From assembly GCF_963662255.1 (NCBI RefSeq), contig NC_085049.1, positions 58,203,158 through 58,267,157 of the forward strand: DNA of 64,000 bases, in the 5' to 3' direction. Under the pieces are notes generated by a model. It saw only the letters and a program-made list of their open reading frames with translations. It was not told where the DNA came from and searched no databases. The position numbers were made by a program, and so were the translations under genes. This document shows, in pieces, positions 12,516-31,500 of the stretch (position 1 is its first letter; the number at the start of each line of letters is the position of its first letter). Origin of the DNA: Cinclus cinclus (Eukaryota > Chordata > Aves > Passeriformes > Cinclidae).

Positions 12516-15500
12516 GGCATTTGGGTGTGAAATGATACCTGAGCCCGGTGGACAGTCTCAGAGATGTCCCTTAGATTCCAAGCCAGATCTAGGTTTATGT
12601 CTTTTCCTGATTCAGCCTTTGGGTTTGAATTTGATGCCAGGCACGCTGGCAAGAATGCTGCCTGACATAAGAGTGCTTTGGGGCTTGTAGGGAGCTGGGT
12701 GGCACCTGGGAATCTAGGGGACCCTGGCACAGGAGCTGTCCCTGCCAGGAAGGGAGGACAATCCCACACAGTTTTGGGGAAGTTGGGAGCCTGTAGAAGA
12801 TATATTTAGTCTTTGCCCATCGGTCACCACAGAAACATGTGATTCCCCAGGACCATGCTGGGGGAAGGAATGAAAAGACTTCCCAAAACTCACGTGGGCT
12901 CCCTCCCTAAGTCCTGTGCCCAGCCAGGGAGCAGTGCTGCACCAGGACTACTGACATCTCCACTGCAAGAAGGCCCTGGTGGTCATGGGTATAGGGAAAC
13001 TTCAGCTTTGCTTTTTCTTTGGCACAGGGAGATGAAGTCCTGGAGCAGGGCTGCCTGCCACCCCCTTGCCCCACGCTGGGAGTGCCTCTGTGGGGAACCA
13101 CTCCCCACCACATCCATGCCTCCAGGTCCCACAGGCACTTCTAAGGGTTGGTGAGAAGCCAGCAAGTTGTCAGGTACAAAAGAAGTCCTCGGGCTGGGGG
13201 TGGGGGGCTGCAAATCAAACGCACGCCGCCCTCAGAACGGCCCAGTGGAGCTGCTCTGGCAGAAAAGCTGCTGCGGTGCATGAACCCAGCCACAGCTCCC
13301 CCGGGGCACCTTCGTCAGCCCTTCTCCCCCAACGAGCATACTTGAAGCTCCCTGCTTGTCACTGGGATCAAAGGCAGGGGCCAGGGTGGGAAGGCAGGGT
13401 GTCAGCTGGGCCACTTGTGAAGCTGACTGCGGGAGCCAAGACCTCCAACTTGAACCCAATTTTTTTTCCCCCCCCCAGGCATCCTTACACACTTCTAAGG
13501 TCTCAGCTCCAGCATCACAGCTGCATCTCGTTTCATCTTCGGCAAGGAAAAGAGGCGGCAGCGCTGGCTGGGGCCAGATGCTGCTGGAAAAGCAGCCCCC
13601 CCACCCGGGAGTGCCGGGTCCCAGCCCTGCACCGCTGGCAGCTGGGGAGCACCGGGTGCTGGGGGTGAAACCCAGTCCCACTTCCCAGCCGCAGCCCTCC
13701 CACCACCAGCTGGGACAGGGCACGTTCCCACGGCTTTATGGTGTTATTTCAGCGGGGTCACGGCTGTCTCTGTCCTCCCGTGGCTCTCGGGTTGGTCTGA
13801 GCATCACCAGGGTGTGGGATCTTTTCTGACTGAACTGGGATGTCGGTGGACATTTTGGAGCAGGTAAGACACGTGCAAGCAGCACCACCACAGCATCCAT
13901 GGAGATGCGGGACATGAGATGACAGTGCCAAAAAGAAAAACTCAAAGTAATTAAAAATAAATGTAAGTCACCCTTAAAATGCTGGCTCTCAGGAGCTGCT
14001 GGACCAATGTGTGATCTGCCACAATTGCTGTCTGTTGCACTGGGAATTGCCCCCAAAAGAGAAGACGGACGCTTTGCAGGAGCAGGAATGCTGGGAGATG
14101 AGAGTTTTAGGGTGGACCCAGGTTTTAGAAGGGGGAAACTTTGCCAAAGCTAGCATGGCATCCCATGGCTTCACTCCCTACCCACGCGGCTTGGCAGGAC
14201 CCTCCCACGGCAGGTTCCCAGGAGCTGCCCAGCCAAGCAGCCGGGTGCTATCGTGGGGCTCCAGGGAGGAGCCCTGGAGCGGACCCACACAGCCCAGGTG
14301 TCCCGGTTAAGCCCGGCTTTTCTCCAGGCTAGTCGCCCCAGCAAGCCCTCGGTGACAAGTTTCTACAGAGGAAGGAGCGCCACCTCCTGACGTTGCATGT
14401 CCCCAGGATTCCAGGAAACCCCTTTTGTGGGTTCCCCCCCTCCCCGCCTCACTATCCGCAGTTTTATCAGTCAGCAACAATCGCTTCAAAAATAAACAAA
14501 CCCAAGTCTTGCACTAGGTTCCAAGACAAAGTAACTCCTCCTGCCAGACACACGTCGAGCATCTTCAACAATGACATTCCTCCAGGACTGCTTCCACCTA
14601 CTTAGGTGCCAATTTAACTAAACATTCCCTCTGCTACCATTGTCACTTAAAATCGGCAGTATCCCAGAACTCTCCTCACAAGGTATGGTGAAAATCAGGT
14701 GCTTTTAGAGACTTTCATCAAGGTAGGGCATAGTTTGTCATGGATGCTCGCCCCCAGCACACCCATTTATCCTGATAATCCCAATTCCTTTGGATGTATC
14801 TAACTGGTGAGGTGGAAGCAGCAGCAGGCCGGGTTGGCTTGGAGCCATGCCCTCCCTAATCTAGTACATACCAGCTTTAAAAAGTGAAAAGCCCACCTAA
14901 GGCTTAGAGGTGGGGTAAAAAACGTCACTCCTCAGAGCTGCCCATACCACTGCAGGCTCAGGATGGACAGAGCCCGGGAATCCCACTTTTCTGCATCAGA
15001 GGAACACTAATTTAAGGATCTTCTCCAGCTACCTGCCAGTTTGAGACTTGTGACAAGGGGAAAAAAATTAGCAGGTGAGACCTCTCTTATTTCACTTGGC
15101 TGAAATCAGCCAGCAGGTTCATGTGTTAAATGAGGCTGACAGTGAGCCAGGCAGCTCTTTCAGTCACCCAGTCTGGTTTCTAGGGAAACAAGGTAAATGT
15201 TTTTCTTACTTCTTGCCACCTTTTAACTCTTAGAAGGCTCTCACACACCACCACAGGAAAAAATCTCTACATCCCAACTTTCCCCACTTCAGGTAAGAGC
15301 AAGTAGGGCCAACCCAGGTCTGTTTCAGGGCAGTGCTACACTTTGGTGTGAAGGTCTGGGGTTACCTCAATCTCTGCCATGTCTCCAATTATGGTCCGTG
15401 AAGGACACTCCAAACCATCTCCCTGAGAGCCAGCAGGGTATTTTAGGTCAGGCAGTAACACAACACCAGCAGCACTCTCAGACCTCTGGCCTCCTCAGAG

Positions 15501-16106
15501 GGTGGGATGCAGATCACCCCCCTCCCTGCCCAGGCAGGCCTGCTTCCTACCACCTTTTACCAGGGAAACTACATGCATTCAGAAAAATCCAGCTGTTGTG
15601 GGGCTGGGGTTTTTCAGAATACCTGCTGCATTCTGCTGCTCAGGAAGAGCAACAAACAGCATTTGTAAAGTGTGCAGGCTGCAGCCCTGCCATACAGACA
15701 CTGGAAGGTTTCCATGGCAACAACCAGCATCTGCCAGCTACCTAAAATTTAGTGGTCTCAACTGTCTGGCTTGTTTCAAAACCCATTTGACTCAAAAGCT
15801 CTCAGTCCACCCAGCTGCATATAGACTGCTAGACTAGTACCTCAGCAACTGCAAATGCCTTTAGGACCCCTGCTGCTTCACTATTTCACACAACCAGAAA
15901 CACCTTGCTTTGACTCACAATCTTTGCTCTGCAAAACCAGCAACAGCAGCTTCATCTAGAGCAACCCTACAGTAAGGTGGACGCTCACAAGCTAAAACTT
16001 AACACGCTTCTTTGGTCTGAGCCACATGCAGAACCTGCAGTCAGAGTACCAGGCTTGAAACAGCAATGTATATACACCAAGAGGCAAAATTAATTTCTTT
16101 AAAACA

Positions 16107-16112
16107 TTTATT
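16107..16112 (-). terminator. RPL3 polyadenylation signal AATAAA
   Basis: AATAAA on the minus strand lies 43 bases beyond the RPL3 stop codon. That agrees with the very short 3' UTR usual for ribosomal-protein mRNAs. Cleavage is expected near 16085-16095. Confidence 0.85.
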
Positions 16113-16154
16113 TTTCTGTTTGACAGCATGCAGGCCACAGGACCATTTCACCCA

Positions 16155-22922
<6,768 letters not shown>

Positions 22923-22940
22923 CTTGTCCACGCGCCGGGC

Positions 22941-23002
22941 CGGAAGGGCCGCCCCCCTGGCGCGCAGCCTTTATAAGCGCCCCGCCTTCCGGTCTCGCGA
23001 GA
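22941..23002 (-). promoter_or_regulatory. RPL3 core promoter: TATA, TOP start, ETS and TCTCGCGAGA
   Basis: Reading toward the gene there is the palindrome TCTCGCGAGA (22993-23002), an ETS site CCGGAAG (22991-22985), a TATA box TATAAA (22975-22970), and 27 bases later the pyrimidine run CCCTTCC (22948-22942). Ribosomal-protein genes start at a C inside such a 5' terminal oligopyrimidine (TOP) tract, which gives mTOR/LARP1 control of translation. Transcription therefore most likely starts at 22947-22948, leaving a 5' UTR of about 26 nt. Confidence 0.75.
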
Positions 23003-23144
23003 GGGTGGGCGGTGCCGCGGCGCTACGGGCGGCGAGCGAGGCCAGAAAGGTGAGCGGGCAGCGATGCGCGGAGAAACATCGTGCGAACCTTGAGGCGGGG
23101 CTTGTGGGGAGCGTCCGTGCGCACGGTCACCGGTCATAACAGAT

Positions 23145-23400
23145 AATGTTTATTTCACTTCGTTCCGTTCCATGTCATTCCACGACATTTCATTAGATGA
23201 ACGAAATTTTTGCATTTCATTTCCTGACACAGCATTTTGACGTGTCGTTTTAATTTAATTTCATCAAGCTTCATTTAATCGTTTCATCTTATTTCATTTG
23301 GTTTCGTTTCATGAAATTTCAAAGTTTCATTCAGTGAATTTTCATTTCCTTTCATGAAATGGAGTTTCAAAATTTCATTTCATGAAATTTCATCTGTGTC
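23145..23400. repeat. Decayed TTTCA/TTCAT tandem array
   Basis: About 250 bases are built of variants of TTTCA and ATTTC, with TTTCATT recurring at 5- to 10-base intervals. Three exact copies of the palindrome TTTCATGAAA occur at 23307, 23350 and 23378. It looks like an old pentanucleotide microsatellite broken up by mutation, lying 200 bases upstream of the RPL3 start. Confidence 0.85.
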
Positions 23401-23667
23401 ATTATAATGAACATGGGGCTTAATCCACCACAGCCTGTGGTATGGAAGGGGATGCAAACCCAAGGCAATGGAACCTGTGGAACCCAGAGCTAGGTGGTCT
23501 GGAGCCTGCCACTCATGGGGCATCCAGAGTTTGCCCTCAGGATCTCCTGGGGCTCACAGACAAGGATGTGTTTGACACGACATGGCAGGGAGATTCCTGC
23601 CCCCAGACTGACCTGGATGGAGAGCTAAGGATCCAGCTGTGCTGGCACTGCAGCTCCATCTTCCTAA

Positions 23668-23825
23668 CATAGGGAGGCTCCATCCCTGGAAAGATCCAAG
23701 GTCAGGTTGAACAGGGCTCTGAGCAAGCTGATCTAGTTGAAGTTGTGCCTGCTCATTGCAGGGAGGTTTGGACTAGATAACATTTAAGGTCTCTTCCAGC
23801 CCAAACCATTCTAGAATTCTGTGGC
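23668..23825 (+). mobile_element. CR1 LINE 3' fragment
   Basis: Ordered CR1 3'-end landmarks are present: CATCCCTGGAAAGATCCAAGG, GGTTGAACAGGGCTCTGAGC, TTTGGACTAGATAACATTTA and CCCAAACCATTCTAGAATTC. The last is the degraded form of the terminal octamer repeat of CR1. It is 5'-truncated and carries no coding remnant. Confidence 0.88.
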
Positions 23826-24227
23826 TGGATGTGATGGAGGAATGTCCATTTTCTACTACCAACCCGCCTCACAAAAGGTGAGGAACAGCTGCTCAATTTT
23901 TGGAACTTTGGAGAAGCCCAAGTTACTCTTAAGACTGCAGTCTCTGGAGTGCAAGGTATCTATCAGTATCTGCCTCCTACAGCCAGGGAGTCTCCCCGAA
24001 ATCTGGACTCCCCATGTTCAGAGAGGTCCTTTTCCCACCCTCTCCCAGGGACACAGTGCAAGTAGGGTGGCGGATGTTGGAAATGTGAGAGAGCCTCAGG
24101 CTTTGCTGCAGTGTGATTTTGAGCCTCACTGAGCATCTTTGTCCAGGGCAGGCATCTGGTCAGGGATAATGGGTTGTGCCCAAGGGCCCAACCTTACCCC
24201 TCTTTGGGGACCTCTGTGGGGCAGCAT

Positions 24228-24612
24228 CCCAGAACGACAGAATTGCTAGGGTTGGAAGTGACCCCTGGAGATCACCTAGTCCTTTGGCAGGGACACCTAC
24301 CGCAGGTGACATGGGAAGGCATCCAGCTGTCTCTGGAGAGGGAGGCTCCATGACCTCCCTGGGCAGCCTGTTCCAGTGCCTCTGCCACCTTGAATGTAAA
24401 GAAGTTCTTCCTCATCTTGAAGTGAAACTCCTCGTGTTTTAGCTTATTGCTCTGCTGGGCAGCACCGAAAAGCGTCTGGCACCATCCACCCACCTTCGAG
24501 ATATTTATATGCATTAATGAGATCCCCTCTCAGTCTTCTGTTCTCCACACTAAACAGGCCCAGCTCCTGCAGTCTTTCCTCCTAAGAGATGCTCCAGACA
24601 CCAAATCGTTTT
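24228..24612 (-). mobile_element. CR1 LINE 3' fragment, reverse orientation
   Basis: Read on the plus strand it starts with the inverted CR1 terminus (AGAACGACAGAATTGCTAGG, GTTGGAAGTGACCCCTGGAG) and continues through the inverted CR1 tail up to the TCCTGCAGTCTTTCCTCCTA block. It ends where the SYNGR1 CpG island begins. Confidence 0.9.
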
Positions 24613-24906
24613 TGTGGTCTCTGCGGGTCCCCCTCGGGTAGCTCCTTGTCTCGTACCTGGGTGCCCAGGACAGGACACAGTCACTAGGGCCGGGCAGGGG
24701 CCGTGGGTGGGCGGGCGGGGGGGCTCGCCCTGCTGGGCCCCACACAACCCTGGAACGGCATCGCCCCCATTCCTCCCCCGGGGGTCTGGGATGACCTGCC
24801 GTAGTACCGGCAGGTGATCCCAACCCCGCAGTGCCCGCACCCCGGGTACCCCACGGACCCGGCACGCTTGGCCCCACGTTCATCCTCACCATGAGCGGCG
24901 GGGCAG

Positions 24907-25130
24907 AGGGAAGGGAAGGGAAGGGAAGGGAAGGGAAGGGAAGGGAAGGGAAGGGAAGGGAAGGGAAGGGAAGGGAAGGGAAGGGAAGGGAAGGGAAGGG
25001 AAGGGAAGGGAAGGGAAGGGAAGGGAAGGGAAGGGAAGGGAAGGGAAGGGAAGGGAAGGGAAGGGAAGGGAAGGGAAGGGAAGGGAAGGGAAGGGAAGGG
25101 AAGGGAAGGGAAGGGAAGGGAAGGGAAGGG
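24907..25130 (+). repeat. Perfect (AAGGG)44 pentanucleotide array
   Basis: From 24911 to 25130 the sequence is 44 uninterrupted copies of AAGGG, preceded by AGGG and followed by four more G. It is purine-only on the SYNGR1 sense strand, has a G-triplet every five bases and so can form G-quadruplexes or triplex DNA, and ends 164 bases before the SYNGR1 start codon. Absence of interruptions points to recent expansion. Long open frames across it on both strands are simple-repeat artefacts. Confidence 0.97.
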
Positions 25131-25210
25131 GGGGCTGTGCGCGCTCCCGGCGCGGCGCGTCCCCGTGGGCGGGCGGGCGCGCGCGGCTCGTCGCCGCCGG
25201 GCTGCCAGGC

Positions 25211-25235
25211 ACGGCTCGGCTCGGCTCGGCTCGGC
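25211..25235 (+). repeat. Short (GGCTC)n tract in SYNGR1 5' region
   Basis: About five tandem copies of CGGCT lie about 60-80 bases before the SYNGR1 start codon, probably in the 5' UTR. They are GC-rich and likely to fold. Confidence 0.8.
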
Positions 25236-25293
25236 GCAGCCCGGCACCGCCCGCCGAGCCCCCCGCCTGCCGCCCGCCCACCCCCGTGCCGCC

Positions 25294-25392
25294 ATGGACG
25301 GGGGCGCCTTCGGAGCGGGGAAAGCCGGCGGCGCCTTCGACCCGCAGGCCTTCATTCGGCAGCCGCAGACCATCCTGCGGTTCGTCTCCTGG
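25294..25392 (+). CDS. SYNGR1: SYNGR1 exon 1, residues 1-33
   Basis: Encodes the cytosolic N-terminus MDGGAFGAGKAGGAFDPQAF and the start of membrane span 1. Phase 0; donor TGG|GTAAGG. The in-frame sequence upstream of the ATG has no better start. Confidence 0.96.
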
Positions 25393-25520
25393 GTAAGGAC
25401 ACCGGCACCGGCACCGGCACCGGGGCGGGGGGCGACCCGCCGGGCTGCGGGGGACGCGGGGCTCCCTCCGGGACGTGCGGCCGTCACCGGCCCCGATCTG
25501 ACCTTCCTGCACACCTGCAT

Positions 25521-25572
<52 letters not shown>

Positions 25573-28500
25573 GTATATATATAATCACTACACTGTATGT
25601 TATGCGCCGTTATATGCTATTATATGTGCATGTGCATGTATCCACATACATAATATGCATGTGTCCATCAGTATGTCTCTGCACAGCCTAGATCTGTAGA
25701 TAGAGATATGTACATATATATGCTTCCGTAGCATTTATGGCTGTGTCCCTGTTATATTTATATGTTTGGATGTAGGGTTCTGTCTCTGTGTTAATATATA
25801 TCTCTGTCTGTATAAATCTCCAGGTGTATCCACATGCAGACATGCACACAGATGTACAGCTGTACGTATATGTCTGCGTGTGTGGATATGGGCCCATCTG
25901 TAGGGTGAGAGCAGGCTGGTTTGGGTTTTCATCTGTGGGGAGGGAAAGGGTGAGTCAGGCTGCACCATGACCCTGTCTCCATCTCTGGTGGTTTCCAGGG
26001 TGGGGTGTCTTCTCACTCTTCCATGCCTGTGTGTTTATGGTGGATGCAGAGAGACAGCAGGATGTGGGGTGACAGGAGGAACCCGGGAGGGGGGAATGCT
26101 GCAGTCCTGAAATTGCTTCCCTGTGGGTCAGAGGGTGCTGGGCTCAGGCCGTGGTGGGGTGAATTGAGGAGGCTGTGGGGGCTGGATGTTGCTCTGTGTT
26201 TTACCCTTATCCTCTCAGCCTCCCAACCTGCTTTCCCTGTAATGTTTTCCTCTTTGTAATTCGTGGGGAAGGGGGCCGGGGGAAAGGGGAGCCTAACGGG
26301 AGTGTCATGGGAAGGTTTCTCCTTCTTCCCGTGACACTGATCCCATGGCTGCCCACGGGGCTGGCGCGTTTGTTCAAGAAGGTCATTGGGATTAAGGGAG
26401 CGAGAGCTGCAGCAGGGAGCTGGCGGGGGAGAGATTGAGGTTTTATCCAGGAGCGGAGAAGGGAGGGCAGGCAGAGAGCGCAAGGGAGACACATGCGCAT
26501 GGGAGCTGGGAGGCAAAGCGGCAGGCTGGCTTTGGCAACATAAAATAAAATAAAAACAGTGCCGGGTGGAAACAAGGAGCAAAAGGGAAGGTGGCCTGGC
26601 TTGCGGGTGGTGGTGGAGAGGCAGCCCTTGTCGTCCCGGCTGGGTGGGTGCGTGAGATCCCCTCCAGGTTGACTCGGAGGATGGCTGGAGAGCCCCAGGA
26701 CAGCTGAGGACTTGATAAATGCGGGCGTTCTGTCTGTCTGTCCGTCTGCCTGAGGTTGTTTACAGCACAGCACATCACGCTGGGAGCGGGTTGGCTGCTG
26801 CTGGGTGCCAGGCGTGGGGTATGTGTGCCCCCCGCCCCTGGAAGGCTGGAGTGGAGCCAGCCTGTGTGCCCCGGGATGATGGACGTGATGTGACCTACAA
26901 AGGCTCTCCTCTAATCTCTGTGGCAGAATTTTATCTTTCTCTATCTGCCTCTCGCTCTGGTGGGTTTTTTTCCCCCTTCATGCAAGCACTGCAGGATTTT
27001 GGCTTCCCAGAGGTGCCAGGTGAGGGAGAGAGACAAGAAATACGTTTTTTAATTAGGCACCTAATCCTCTTCAGAGTATCTCAGACGCTATTGACTTGCT
27101 TGCTGAGCTCATTTCTGTGCCCTGCAAGGTCTCTCCTGGCAAGAGGCACTTTCTGGAGAGCAGCAGCTCCTTGGGACCCCATGCTATTTCTCCCTGCCCA
27201 TCTGACCTTGACAGAGGACAGGATGGGATTTACCCCAGGCACTTCACTTGCCCCTGGAAATTAAAGTAATTTTGCAGAAGCTGGAGGTGCTCCAGGTCAG
27301 GAGTTCATCAAGGGAAGGTGGCATGGTCATCATGGTACAAGGCTATGGCTTCGTTCTCCTGCTTTTCCAGTGGCTTGGTCTTGTGTGTTCTCCCATGCAT
27401 CTCTCCTTTAACAAAGCAGGGGAACCAAAAGCTCACCCCAAGTATGTAGTTGTAGTTTCAGTCTTTTCTTGAAATTTGAGACCAAGAGGGGTCCTTGTTG
27501 GCAGTGAAATCCTCTCTCAGGCTGTCACAAGCATCAGTCCCTTTATGGCCCCTTCCATAAATTGGAAAATGAACTTTGCTGAAAAAAGGCTAGTTCATGG
27601 TTTTCTTCCCTTCTCACTTCCTCGGAGAGAGGGTTCCGTGGTTGCAGTGGTCAGAGGCTTTCCGCTGTAAATCTGTTTGATACCTGTTTACTTTTATGAT
27701 CTTTTGCCCTTCAGTTTAAATGGTGCTTTTCCATCCCTGGTGTTTTCCCCTGGGTATTTATAGATTGTGATTGCATCCATACATAGACTTTCTAGCGCCA
27801 GGCTCTGTGAGCCAAACTCTTCTGGTGGCCACAGGCTCTCCCTCCTTGTGGTCTCTCTGAGAATCCTTCCTTTCACATGTTTTTGCACACACTGAAAGTA
27901 TTTTGACTGCCATCTCCTGAGATCTCATTTGCCTTTATCCTGCTCATGGCATGAATGGTCCATTGTCTCTCCCAGGGAAGCTGGAGGCTCCTTTTGGCCT
28001 GTTTCATGTGATGAGCTTTCCCTGAGAGCAGAAATTCTCATGATCACTTCCTTAGGTGCTGACCTTGTGCTTGGATCACGCTGCCTTTTAGCAGACTTCA
28101 TGATGGCACAGAGGTGCATGTGGCTTTTTGCCAACAGGCACCAAAACTGGCTCCTGCCCAGGGAGTTTGGAGCCCAGTTGAGGTAGTGGCAAATCTCCAG
28201 GGAGAACTGCAGGATCAGGAACAGATGGGGTGACCAAAAATTGTTTATGTTGCTCCTTGCAGAAGAGGAGATAGAATAAATGTGACAAGGAGAACGCTAA
28301 ATTATGGAAAGAGCTTAGCAATTCTGGAACATCTGTCCACCACGACAGTGTTGTGAGGCAGCTCAGGTTTCGTGTGCGCTTTGGATGTCAGCAGGCACAG
28401 CAGAGTGAGTGTCTCCCTACAGCAAGGTTGCCTGGTTGCCTGGTGTGGTGTGCTGGTGATCAGTGGTGGCTCTGTGGGGTTCCCCTGTCGGGTTTGGATG

Positions 28501-31500
28501 TTTAGGTGACCCAGAAGCTGGGGGTGTTGGTGTTGGGTGACCCACACCGACCTAGGGCTGCACAGCTCCAGGATTGTTCTTGAAATAAAGCAGGCGAGTG
28601 TGAGCGCATCCCTACCTATTCCCATTGTGCCCTGACCCACGGGGCAGTGCAGCAGTGCTTTCCACACTGGTGCAGGGGAGCTGGATGGCTCCTCTGCAGC
28701 CTGCAGGCGTTGGATGTAGCGCTGGCGCCATAAATAAGTAAAATGCTAATTGAAACAGGTTGTTCCAGGTGCTCCTGTCTGCTTGGAAACCTGCTTGCTG
28801 GAGGAACTGAAGTGCTGCTTGATGCAAAAGCCTAACAAGGCAAAAGTAACTCTGTTTTTGGAAGCAGGCTTAGCTTGCTTTGATGTGGGCTTGAGTAAGA
28901 GTATTTCTAAGCAGAGCCGCACAGACAAAGCAGCCCATTAAAACTTGTGACATAGGTTGAGGGGCCGAGTCCCCCTCCGACACCAAGGTCACTGCCTCTC
29001 CAAAGGGTGGTTTGGTGAGGAGAGGCACTCCGTCTCCTTTTCTATCACTTACTGCTGTCGCCACCAAGTCATCTGCCTGATAGGAGCATCCAGAACATTT
29101 GAACTGGTATGGGAAGGGCTGTTCCCTGTGTCTACAGGCACAGCACATCCCAAGCAGCTGCAGCTGAGCAGACAACAAAGGCGGAGGACAGGAACCACAT
29201 TCCTGACTTCCCAATGAGTGGTTGGCACCTAAAAGTTGGAGGATGGGAGCTAGCCACAGCATGGCAGAGAGCCCCATCTCCTGCCTTGCCAGTAGGTCCC
29301 TGGCTTGCCACACTCATGCTTGGCTTACAACACCACTTGTCTCTTCCCAAGGACACTTAGTATGGGCTTGCAATGGTTGTTAAGCTGAGCTGTAAAGCCT
29401 GGAGGCCTTGTTAGTCTAAAACCAGCTGCAACTGGACTCCCTCCTTCTTTCTGTCCCCAGTTAATTTAGCTGAGGCATTGCCCATGTTCCTGACCCATAG
29501 CTCATGCTTTCTGCCTCTGCTACTTCACCCCATTTTTGCTGCAGCTACCAAGCTCGCTGGCTGTGTGCTTGTGAGGTAGATTGCTGCACATGAAAGGAAC
29601 GTGGTGGTTCAAAGCACTTGCTTTCAGTCAAACCCTAGGGACAGTTCTTCATGGGATGCCCTTGCCTAGGTGAGCTTCAAAAGGATTTTTGGGATTTCGT
29701 TGCCACTGAGATTGGGTGAAAGGCTGTGTCAGAAGATGAAAAATATGCACAGTTGTACAGTGATTCAGGTTGGATACAGCAGGTTGTGTTGTTTCCAGCA
29801 TAGCATTTCCAGGAAGGATCTTGGAGCAGGAACAAATCTCTCATTAATGACATTTACAGATAAAAATGTGAGAAGTAGCAATAGGGACCAAAGACATTCA
29901 GAAACATGAGAAAAAGTAACACAACCATATGTAATCTGTTTCAAAACATGAGAGGCATACAGGGGAGAAGCAGCGGAACTGCGTGGTGATGGGACATGGC
30001 TAAAGCAAATATTTGTGGCAAAACAAGGCAGCAGAGAGGACCCACATGGCTGCAAGAGAAGCAGGCACTGCAGGTGGTACAGGGTGTAGTTCTCTGCCTA
30101 TGTTGGCACAGCCAAGCCAAGGAGGGGGGATGTGTTGCTAGAAAGAAAACTGAACTTTTCACCTAGGAAAAAGATGCAACTTTTGGGTGGTGTCACAGCA
30201 ATGTAGGGACCATATAGAAAGCACAGAACAACCTGGATGCCACCATGGGTGTGTGATTGTGAAGAGTTGTCACCAGCAGTGGTGGGACAGAAGATGCTGT
30301 TTAACCATGGGAAGTGCATGAGACCTGAGAACAGGTCTGGTGGGAGGCAGAAGGGTTAATGGCCAGGCAGTCAGCTGCCAAACCATGTGTGAAAAAATTG
30401 CTGGCTGGCCAGGAAAGTGTGTCCCAGATCCCATGGCAGGAATTAGGGATTCAGAGCTTTTCTCCCTCCAGTCACCTGCTCCGGCTCAGCCGTGGCTGGG
30501 AGCTGGTACCATGTGGTTGATGGCAAGGGAGAGTGAGCTGGGAGGGAGGTGCTGGCATAGCCATGCTTTTCCCCTGTCCCATGTAGAGGGAAATGGGGTC
30601 CAGGGAGACTGGCCTCTTCTAGCACCTGCACAAGGCTCAGACTGTCGAGACTGTGGGCTGGAGTTGTTTGCTGCCTGCGTGGTTCTGGCTGGAGGGAATA
30701 AATAGAGACCGCCTGTTTCCAAGCTGCCAGTCCCATGCATCTCAAAAGCTGCATGTGTTTTCTTCAAAATGAACTAAATACAAGTAGATTTAATGACAAT
30801 AACAATAATAATATTCCATGTCTGTGCAGGGCACTCCAAAGCTTTCCAGAGACTCCATTTGCAAGTGGCTGAATGAAAAGGAGAGCCAGATCATCTCTGC
30901 CAGTTTATCATTTGCACCATGTCCTGCTCTTGCTTTCTTTTTAAACAGATTTATTTCTGGTCATTACCAGATCAGACTCAGAAGAGGTTATGACTTCGTT
31001 CTGCCTGAGAGGGATTTGATTTGAAGTCCCCTGAGGAATATCATGTCATCAAACTATTTCCTCTCTATAACAGAATAAAAAAGGGGGGGTGTGTGAGAGG
31101 GAGAGGCAGCACGCAGTGCGACAGAGGCTGTGACTGTAGGGCATTGCAGCGAGCCCAAGCAGGCAGTTCGGCAGAAACCCTCTTCAGCCTCATCCCCACC
31201 ACAGCTATCAATGGGGATCTTGGCAATGAAGTCAGGAAGGCAGCATGACAAAGTCCTGGGATGAGGTGCAGGAAAATCCTAGTGCACTGCCAGAGGCTGG
31301 CTGGTGGTGCTTTGCATCCATCACATGATGCTCAGGAGCATCTGATGCACGGCTGGGGATGGGCAGCATGGTGGAAAACGCCTCACATGATGCTCAGGAG
31401 GTTTTGCCTGTCTTTCTGCAGGGCTGAGCCTGCAGCAGGGAGGGACTGGAGAGGCTCTATTCTCATCTCTCACTTTTACCTTTGGCAAAATCACACCACT

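Larger units (their letters stand above)
1..16090. other. Intergenic region left of RPL3, no gene recognised
   Basis: I examined both strands for exons of PDGFB, the expected left neighbour in the conserved vertebrate order, and saw none of its cysteine-rich growth-factor core, signal peptide or basic tail. The open frames here (for example 5335-5997 minus and 7782-8516 minus) are low-complexity products of GC-rich DNA with no recognisable domain and no supporting splice signals. No CR1 end was recognised in this stretch. It contains short simple repeats and several AT-rich islands with clustered transcription-factor motifs, listed separately. It could hold distal PDGFB or RPL3 regulatory elements or a non-coding transcript, but nothing in the sequence proves either. 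Confidence 0.6.
24630..25480. other. CpG island at SYNGR1 5' end
   Basis: A GC- and CpG-rich block flanks and includes SYNGR1 exon 1, interrupted by the AAGGG tract at 24907-25130. GC boxes of the GGGCGGG type occur near 24705 and 25168. No TATA box is visible, so a dispersed start between about 25130 and 25290 is likely. Confidence 0.75.

Noticed and set aside
1..16090. Search for PDGFB exons on the minus strand
   Set aside because: None of the cysteine-knot core, signal peptide or basic C-terminus was found, although synteny predicts the gene to the left.
24684..25691. Long open frames on both strands across the AAGGG array (up to 294 codons)
   Set aside because: The frames are open only because the repeat contains no stop. 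Their ends are CA-repeat and CpG-island translations with no homology. The real coding start is the SYNGR1 ATG at 25294.
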